Source of the DNA: JAICIG01 sp035532215 | Lineage (GTDB): Bacteria; Planctomycetota; Planctomycetia; Pirellulales; JAICIG01 | Assembly (NCBI GenBank): GCA_035532215.1 | Contig: DATKRK010000298.1 | Coordinates: forward strand, 1 to 46,644 | DNA length: 46,644 nucleotides | Direction: 5' to 3' | In this document: piece after piece, positions 41,316 to 46,644 of the stretch | How positions within the stretch are numbered: the stretch's first letter is position 1 | Layout of the letters: every line of letters starts with the position of its first letter | Program-made: the position numbers and the translations under genes | Notes under the pieces: model-generated | What the model was told of the DNA's origin: nothing | The model's database searches: none | What the model saw: the letters and a program-made list of their open reading frames with translations, nothing else

Positions 41316-41633
41316 TTAGCGGCGGCTGAACAGTCGACCGAAGAAGAAGCCCAGCGCCGCGGCGATCAGCACGCCGGGGCCGGGATTCTTGCGCACGAAG
41401 CCCATCGCGCCCTCGATCAGGTCGCCGACATTCTTTTCGCGCAAGTGTTCGAAGCCTTCGCTGGCCTCTTCGCGGAGGCGATGGTACAACTCTTGAGCTT
41501 TTTCAAACTCTTCGCGTGCGCGCCGAACGGCCTCTTCGGCCGCCTGGACCTCTGGCCGCTCGTCGATCTTCCGTCCCAAAGATTCGAAAGGGCCCGGCGG
41601 GCCCGAGGGCGACTGCGGATCTATTTCGGTCAC
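41316..41633 (-). CDS. DUF883/YqjD-like membrane-anchored protein
   Basis: This 105-residue protein has a Pro-rich front (PQSPSGPPGPF), a long amphipathic coiled-coil helix (about 25-70, VQAAEEAVRRAREEFEKAQELY) and one C-terminal membrane helix (GPGVLIAAALGFFFGRLFSRR). This is the YqjD/ElaB/DUF883 layout; E. coli YqjD anchors inactive ribosomes at the membrane. The GTG start at 41633 has an excellent Shine-Dalgarno (GAGGAGG). It heads an operon with the next two genes, resembling yqjD-yqjK-yqjE by order and type. Confidence 0.75.
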   Translation of the reverse strand: MTEIDPQSPSGPPGPFESLGRKIDERPEVQAAEEAVRRAREEFEKAQELYHRLREEASEGFEHLREKNVGDLIEGAMGFVRKNPGPGVLIAAALGFFFGRLFSRR

Positions 41634-41958
41634 GTTCGGGCCTCCTCGCCTATGAAGCTTCTTGAATTCCGTATGGCTCGCCAGCGGCCTGCTATCGGCG
41701 CGTAGAGGCTGCAACAATCGTGCCGCGCAGTGCGCAAACTGGCTGCTAGAGCTTAGCTTACGGCGGCCGGGCGAGCGAATCCGTAGCCAAGTTCGATAAC
41801 GTCACCCTCGGGCGAGCCTTCGCCGACAAAGCGCCGGCGAGGGCATTCCAAACAGTCGCACGCTATTGCTGACGACTGGCGGTTTCGATTGCTCGTCTGC
41901 CTTGGCGCCGCAGCGGCACAAACCAGGGGGCTGACGCCCCCCGCTCGCCTGAAAAAAG

Positions 41959-44346
41959 CTATTCGCCCGGCTCGATCAGATACGCTTGGCCGTCGAAATT
42001 CACGAGCAAGGCCTCGTCGAACGCCAGGTACTGCGAGAGCTTGCCGCCCTGCTGCTCGGCCAGCTTGAAGTACTCGTCGCTGAATTGCTCGACGCGGATG
42101 GCTTGCTTCTCTTGAGTTTCCGTTACGTCGGAATCGACCCAGCGTTTCCCGCGGCGGTAGAACGACTTCGCGCCGACGTTGCGCACGGTTTGCTCGAGGG
42201 CCGGCAGATTTTTGTCCGCCGCCTTGTCCTTCGCCGACTCGCGCGCCGACGCCGCCGCGGGGAACGTAGTCGCGGGTTTCTTGGCTGCCGCGCCGTAACG
42301 TGCTCCGGCCTGCTGACCGCCTCCTAGGCCGCCGAAAAAGTACTCGCGCCTGCCGCCGGAACCAGCTTGCTTCGCCGCCTGCAATCGTCCTTTGAACTCG
42401 CGCTGCTGGAAGCCGCCTTGCCCTTCGGCTTTTTCCAGCAGGCTCAGCCTCTGGCGCACTTCGGCCGCATTCTGCGACAGCCCGCGGAGATCGACGTTTT
42501 CGTCAGCCAGGAACGACGTGTAGGGCGTCATGATGCCGTGACGCGTGGAGAGCTCGACCAGTTCTTTGACGAGCTCCTGGTTCTGACCCTTGAGATCCAA
42601 TTCGTCGATGATCTCGCCCACGCGGCGCATGGCCCACAGGCGTTCGACGAAGGCGAACGTTTCGTCGTTGCTCTTGGCCGTCAATTCGGCGGGGAACTCG
42701 AAACTTTGCTTTTGACCGCGGACGTTGCCCGTGACGTTGACTTTGGCGGCGCCGGGCCGCTTGTAACGGCCGACCAGCACGAGCTGATCGCCTTCGAACA
42801 GATCGTAGACTTTCTTCGGGTACAGGCGGTTCACCGGCTCGCTCGCCTCTGTGGGCGACTCGTCGAGGGCGAACTTGATGGCCACGTCGGTCATCACCGG
42901 CGCCTCGATCTTGTTGTAAAGCCGGCTGACGCGGTCCTCGATGTTTTCGTCGGGCCGCACGTATTCGCTCTGACCGGAGTTTTGCCGCGCCAACTTGTCC
43001 AGCAGCCGGCTGTTGACGTCGTAGCCGACGCCGAACGCCACGATGCGAGCCCGCGCGCGGTTGTTCGATTCGCTGTTGGCGACGATCTTCATTTCGTTGC
43101 GTTCGCCGGCAGTCGGCATGCCGTCGGTGAGGAACAGCACGTAGTTCGGCCGGCTTGAATCTTGCAATTGCGCCAGCGCCGCGGTCAGCGCGCCGTCGAT
43201 GTTCGTGCTGCCGCCGGCGTAAATCCCCTCGACGAAGCCCAACGCCGCCTTTCGCGCCCGGTCGTCGAACTTTTGCAACTCGGGCCGGAACGATTCGACC
43301 GCACTGTCGTAGGCGATGATGTTGAACGTGTCGCCTTCTCGCAGGTTGTCGAGCACGAACTTCAGCGCGCTCTTGGCCTGCTCGATCTTGACGCCCGTCA
43401 TGCTGCCCGAGCGGTCGACCACGAACAGCACCGTCTTCTTGGGCCGTTCGGCCGGGTCGCGCTTGATTTCGGGGCTGGTCAACAGCAAAAAGTAGCCGTC
43501 GTCGTCGGCTTTGGGCCGGTAGGAAATGACGCTCGTGCCGAGCTTGCCCGAGTCGATATCGAACAGCAGCCGGAAGTCTTCGCCGGGCGTCTGGTTTTCG
43601 GCCTTATAGACGGCCGTGGCGTGGTGCGCGTCGCGTTTCACTTCGACGTCGTGCGTGGGGCTATAGACGTTCTTGATGTCGCCCTGGCTCTCGATCGCGA
43701 CTTCGATCGCGAGCTTTTCGACCGGCTGGCTGGTGTACTTGGCCGTCGAGAGCGGGAACAAAAAGTCGGTCAAGCGGCCGTTCTTGCGGCACAACTGCGT
43801 GTAGCTCAGCGTTACTTTGCGCTCGGCCCCCGGCGGCACCGGAAAGACGCTGGTCTGGAACATGCCCGTGCCGATCCACTCCAGCAAGGCGGGGTCCTTG
43901 TTCTTGCGCACGATCGCTTCGTAAGTCCGCCGGGCTTCGTCTTTGGCCAGCAACTTGGCCGGAAACTCTTTGCCGTCGACGAGCAAGGTCAGCTGATCGA
44001 TCGCCCCGTCGTAGGGCAGCGGAAACATGAAACAGACTTCCATCTGCACGCTGCCGGTGTTGACGAACGACTGCGAAAGTTGCACCTTGGCCACCTGATC
44101 GACCAGCCTGGCGTGGACGTCGATCTCCTTGAGCTTGTAGCTGCTCGCCGCCGGCGGCGCCACGAGACCGCCAGGCAGAGGCCGCGGCAGGCGAACATGC
44201 TCGGAGACATTCACGTTCACCAGCAGCCCCTGGGCGAAAACGCTCACGGGCGGCAACAACGGCAGGCCCGTCGCGGCCCAGACAACCAACAGCAAATTCA
44301 GCGACAACGAACCGCCGCGCGAGCGCAACCCAAGGGAACCAAACAT
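41959..44346 (-). CDS. VIT and VWA domain exported protein
   Basis: A 795-residue exported protein with an N-terminal signal (about 10-39, hydrophobic, ending VFAQG), a VIT domain (about 65-195, SSYKLKEIDVHARLVDQVAKV) and a VWA domain (about 300-480) with the metal site DRSGSM near 310-315 and LFLTDGMPT. A helical C-terminal region follows, with a Gly/Ala-rich linker. VIT/VWA proteins resemble inter-alpha-trypsin inhibitor heavy chains and are frequent in planctomycetes; they bind other proteins through the metal site. The ATG at 44346 has GGGAGG eight bases upstream. It is a single gene. Confidence 0.93.
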   Translation of the reverse strand: MFGSLGLRSRGGSLSLNLLLVVWAATGLPLLPPVSVFAQGLLVNVNVSEHVRLPRPLPGGLVAPPAASSYKLKEIDVHARLVDQVAKVQLSQSFVNTGSVQMEVCFMFPLPYDGAIDQLTLLVDGKEFPAKLLAKDEARRTYEAIVRKNKDPALLEWIGTGMFQTSVFPVPPGAERKVTLSYTQLCRKNGRLTDFLFPLSTAKYTSQPVEKLAIEVAIESQGDIKNVYSPTHDVEVKRDAHHATAVYKAENQTPGEDFRLLFDIDSGKLGTSVISYRPKADDDGYFLLLTSPEIKRDPAERPKKTVLFVVDRSGSMTGVKIEQAKSALKFVLDNLREGDTFNIIAYDSAVESFRPELQKFDDRARKAALGFVEGIYAGGSTNIDGALTAALAQLQDSSRPNYVLFLTDGMPTAGERNEMKIVANSESNNRARARIVAFGVGYDVNSRLLDKLARQNSGQSEYVRPDENIEDRVSRLYNKIEAPVMTDVAIKFALDESPTEASEPVNRLYPKKVYDLFEGDQLVLVGRYKRPGAAKVNVTGNVRGQKQSFEFPAELTAKSNDETFAFVERLWAMRRVGEIIDELDLKGQNQELVKELVELSTRHGIMTPYTSFLADENVDLRGLSQNAAEVRQRLSLLEKAEGQGGFQQREFKGRLQAAKQAGSGGRREYFFGGLGGGQQAGARYGAAAKKPATTFPAAASARESAKDKAADKNLPALEQTVRNVGAKSFYRRGKRWVDSDVTETQEKQAIRVEQFSDEYFKLAEQQGGKLSQYLAFDEALLVNFDGQAYLIEPGE

Positions 44347-44756
44347 GGCGAAAGCCTCCCAAACCAAGCCGGGGAAATGTCGGACGTTCTATCGAGTTAG
44401 ACGCGGCAGGGCAGGAAAAGTTTCGTCGCTCTTCCTGGACTGCCCCAGATTCTTGACTCGCGTCGCCCGATAAGCTCTGTTTTCTCCTAGGGGGATCTTC
44501 CAGTATGCGAGTGCGAAATCATTGCGGTAGGCGCCCCCTAAACTTTTGGGCTCCCCAGCAAAATCTGTCGACAGTTTGGGCCGTAGAGCGATGGAAAGGT
44601 GCGTTTTTCGAGGCATTGCCGGGCAAATAAATGGCAGTGGGAACATGGGCGCGAATAATCCTTGGTAGAATGACCGGCGGAGTGGTGCTCACCGGAGTCA
44701 GGCTTTGCAGGCGAGCAAGTAAGGCAACGGATAACCACGGCCCCGCTCATTAGTGC

Positions 44757-44788
44757 CGAAACCACCCACGGATTCTGCGGAGGAGCCA
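44757..44788. repeat. Dispersed 'GATTCTGCGGAAGAGCC' element
   Basis: AAACCACCCACGGATTCTGC with the following GGAGGAGCC is nearly the same as 33-62 (AAACCACTCATAGATTCTGC, then GGAAGAGCC). The two copies lie in the first and last intergenic regions of the window. Confidence 0.65.
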
Positions 44789-44863
44789 ACTTTTGGAGGT
44801 GCCGCCGCAAAGCCCGGCTCCTGATGCGCCTGCCACGTTACACGGAGCGGCGAAGCCGCAACC

Positions 44864-44921
44864 AAAGTCGCTTTTCGCTCCGCGAAAAAAGCGCCTTTTT
44901 CGCGGAGCGAAAAGCGACTTT
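44864..44921. repeat. Perfect 26-bp inverted repeat (long hairpin)
   Basis: The arms at 44864-44889 and 44896-44921 are exact complements over 26 bp with a 6-base loop (AGCGCC). The core is CGCTTTTCGCTCCGCGAAAA. It lies 114 bases before the next gene. It has no T-tail and reads equally on both strands, so it is more likely a repeat or regulatory structure than a terminator. Confidence 0.9.
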
Positions 44922-45034
44922 CTGGAGCCTGAGTTTGAATTTCCTGCCGCGAAACCCGGCTTGACCCTCAGGGCGAAATCTTCGCGGCCCACAAAGAAAC
45001 AGAACGTTTGTAGTACGGGAGAAAGCTGGTCTCG

Positions 45035-45607
45035 ATGAATTCGCACCTGCAAGTGTCATTGCGCGAGCTGCTGTTCCTCGTCCTGTTCGCAGCGATTGGA
45101 TTGGCGTCGCTTCGTGCGGGCGGGGTCGTCGCTTCCATCGTGGTCATGCTGGCAATCGTCGCCACAATGTGTTTTGCAATCCTCGCTTTCGTCGGCCGGC
45201 ATTCAATTCAAGCGTTCGCGATCGGATTCTTGCTGCCGGTGATCGTTTATGTTGCCGCGATCCTGGTGGTCGGCAAGAGCGAGCTTGACCCATACGCGGG
45301 AAAATTACCGACGTCCAGACTGTTGCGCCCCATGTTTCGGCTGATGGTCAAGCCGACTTGGACCGATATGTCGACAGGCCAGGTGGTTCCGGACTATGAT
45401 CCCGATACTGATCCAGGTGGGTACGGAGCAGCGCCGATGGCGTTTTCGGAATCTCTTGATCGCCGGACGTTCATGTCGCTGGGACACGTGCTTTTTGCCA
45501 TGATGTTCGGATATGCTGGGGCGAAGTTTGCGGTCGCCGTGCATCGCGAGCAGCAGGAAATCCAATCGCGTTCCCGCGAACGGATGGATGCAGGCGAGTT
45601 GCACTAG
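45035..45607 (+). CDS. Membrane protein of unknown function
   Basis: This 190-residue protein begins MNSHLQVSLRELLFLVLFAA. 'SLRELLFL' openings are common in planctomycete membrane proteins. It has three close N-terminal helices (about 10-28, 30-52, 58-78), an extracytoplasmic or cytoplasmic polar region rich in Pro, Asp and Gly (about 85-140), one more helix (about 149-167) and a basic tail. No catalytic motif is visible. The ATG at 45035 is preceded by GGGAGAAAG. Confidence 0.7.
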   Translation: MNSHLQVSLRELLFLVLFAAIGLASLRAGGVVASIVVMLAIVATMCFAILAFVGRHSIQAFAIGFLLPVIVYVAAILVVGKSELDPYAGKLPTSRLLRPMFRLMVKPTWTDMSTGQVVPDYDPDTDPGGYGAAPMAFSESLDRRTFMSLGHVLFAMMFGYAGAKFAVAVHREQQEIQSRSRERMDAGELH

Positions 45608-45833
45608 GGCGAGTGAACCGAATCGCCCCATTCTGCCCAGTTTCCGCCCCTGCTGCACTTTGCTGACGCCAACGGGCCGCTGCACACCAAGCTGCCCTTG
45701 CAGGCCAACCCGCTTCTTGCCAGACTACCGCCCCCGCGGCGCCACAGCGCGCGGACATGTCTCGATACTGGCTCGGGTCTCATTTCTTTCCCACAAAGAT
45801 GGGGGCGGCGATTTGCGCCCTGCGACGACATTG

Positions 45834-46499
45834 ATGCGGCGGATCGCCTGGATCGCTGTGCTCGGTTGCCTTGCGCCGGCCTGGGGCTGCGCGTCGCCGA
45901 TGTTCGTCATTCAGCAGGCCAACCCCGCCTTCGTGCCGGTCGCCAATCGCGAATTCGTCTGGAATACGCTCGTCGACGTGATCGACGACTCGTACACCAT
46001 CGACAAAGAGGACCGAGTGCGGCTGGTGTTCGACCCGCAAACCGGCCAGAACACGCTGACCAACGGTCGCATCGACACGCACTTCGAAATCAGCGCCGGT
46101 TGGCTAGAGCCGTGGCGGACCGACACGGTCACTTTCTACGACAAGCTGGAGTCGACGCTGCAATCGATGCGGCGCAAGGCTGAAGTTCACGTGACCGCCG
46201 TTCAAGGCGGCTTCATGGTCGAGGTCAACGTGTTCAAGGAATTGGAAGACGTCCAGACGCCGATGTTTGCTCCGGCGTCGGCGGGCACGTTGCGCTACGA
46301 CACGTCGCAGCGCCATACGGAAAACACGATTACGGCCCAACCATTCGTCTCGGGCTGGATTCCGCAGGGCCGCGATGCGGCGGCCGAACAGTACCTCATC
46401 AACCAGTTGATGAGCCGATTGGGGATCTTGCCGCCGATGTGGCAGCGCATCCCTGCTTTCTATCGGCCGCCGGCGCCGCCGGAGATATCCGGGCCGTAA
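45834..46499 (+). CDS. Putative lipoprotein, unknown
   Basis: This 221-residue protein has a signal MRRIAWIAVLGCLAPAWGC, where Cys19 is a possible lipid site although the lipobox AWGC is atypical. The mature domain has alternating strands (TLVDVIDDSYTIDKEDRVRLVF, AEVHVTAVQGGFMVEVNVFKEL) and a Pro-rich end (RPPAPPEISGP). The pattern is of a small exported beta-rich domain; I know no family name. The start at 45834 is set by the signal peptide; the frame is open much further upstream but this part overlaps noncoding sequence. Confidence 0.7.
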   Translation: MRRIAWIAVLGCLAPAWGCASPMFVIQQANPAFVPVANREFVWNTLVDVIDDSYTIDKEDRVRLVFDPQTGQNTLTNGRIDTHFEISAGWLEPWRTDTVTFYDKLESTLQSMRRKAEVHVTAVQGGFMVEVNVFKELEDVQTPMFAPASAGTLRYDTSQRHTENTITAQPFVSGWIPQGRDAAAEQYLINQLMSRLGILPPMWQRIPAFYRPPAPPEISGP

Positions 46500-46644
46500 G
46501 TCTTGCACGGCCAAGATGCAGTTGAAATATATTCGGACCGGTACCAGGGCGAGGACGTTGCCGACGAAACCACGGTTGCCGCCTCTTGTGATTCTAGCAG
46601 GCAGGTGTCACGCGGAGGCGCGGAGCCGCGGAGAGATATATGCT
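46500..46644. other. End of window, with 'CACGCGGAGGCGCGGAGCCG' repeat
   Basis: I see no gene. A copy of the repeat found at 14041 begins near 46611; its partner arm, if any, lies beyond the window. Confidence 0.5.

Larger units (their letters stand above)
44347..45034. other. Long intergenic region with a dispersed element and a 26-bp hairpin
   Basis: I see no gene in these 688 bases. A dispersed element (GATTCTGCGGAGGAGCC, 44772-44788) matches one at 46-62. The perfect hairpin at 44864-44921 is listed separately. Short open frames here are not convincing. Confidence 0.6.

Overview
The window reads as chromosomal DNA of a high-GC planctomycete, most likely a Pirellulales-type lineage. This is inferred from gene families, since no marker RNA is present. 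The pointers are a formylglycine-type sulfatase, a DUF1559 prepilin-like protein with a DUF1573 partner, a DUF1569 protein, a VIT/VWA protein, a DUF4253 protein, Uma2, a small 'NPYASP' membrane protein, leucine-rich repeats behind membrane segments, Tat-exported TIM-barrel proteins and many short dispersed GC-rich repeats between genes. I recognise no rRNA, tRNA, CRISPR array, prophage or intact insertion sequence.

Layout. 1-4.6 kb: repeats, a DUF4253 protein, a sulfatase, a Uma2 nuclease-fold protein and a small membrane protein. 4.6-9.4 kb: small-molecule metabolism (carbon-nitrogen hydrolase bracketed by two composite dyad repeats, Tat-exported sugar isomerase-like protein, enolase-superfamily dehydratase-like protein, creatininase-family amidohydrolase). 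9.5-12.5 kb: an antitoxin-like small protein and a BlaI/M56 repressor-protease pair with its own operator and promoter. 12.9-16.5 kb: a phosphotransferase and an S9 peptidase lipoprotein. 16.8-21.0 kb: a tight minus-strand cluster encoding a prepilin-like protein, a DUF1573 lipoprotein, a C39-like peptidase and an unknown exported protein, headed by a cysteine-rich exported peptide that carries a double-glycine leader motif. 21.3-25.4 kb: ComEC, a clear terminator and a leucine-rich repeat membrane protein. 25.4-28.4 kb: an SDR / Gfo-Idh / SpsF-like cytidylyltransferase module that looks like surface-sugar synthesis. 28.6-29.3 kb: a DUF433 antitoxin whose toxin partner survives only as eight codons. 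29.7-38 kb: DUF1569, zinc-ribbon coiled coil, GreA, a Tat-exported unknown, a periplasmic helical protein, a methyltransferase, a tiny lysine-rich basic peptide, RNase III and an HtrA protease. 38.4-46.6 kb: an intact but catalytically stripped CobB/CbiA homologue, a response regulator, a YqjD/YqjE-like three-gene operon, a VIT/VWA protein and two unknown proteins.

The most interesting unit is 16.8-21.0 kb. A secreted 142-residue protein has a Sec-type signal, then LDRSDLWAIHGG, which fits the double-glycine bacteriocin-leader pattern, then a tail with 12 cysteines. The next genes downstream include a C39-family peptidase homologue, the family that cuts after double glycine. Other points worth a second look are the CobB/CbiA pseudoenzyme (no P-loop, nucleophile Cys replaced by Gly), the deleted toxin next to the DUF433 gene, the 26-residue lysine-rich peptide, and several families of dyad repeats.
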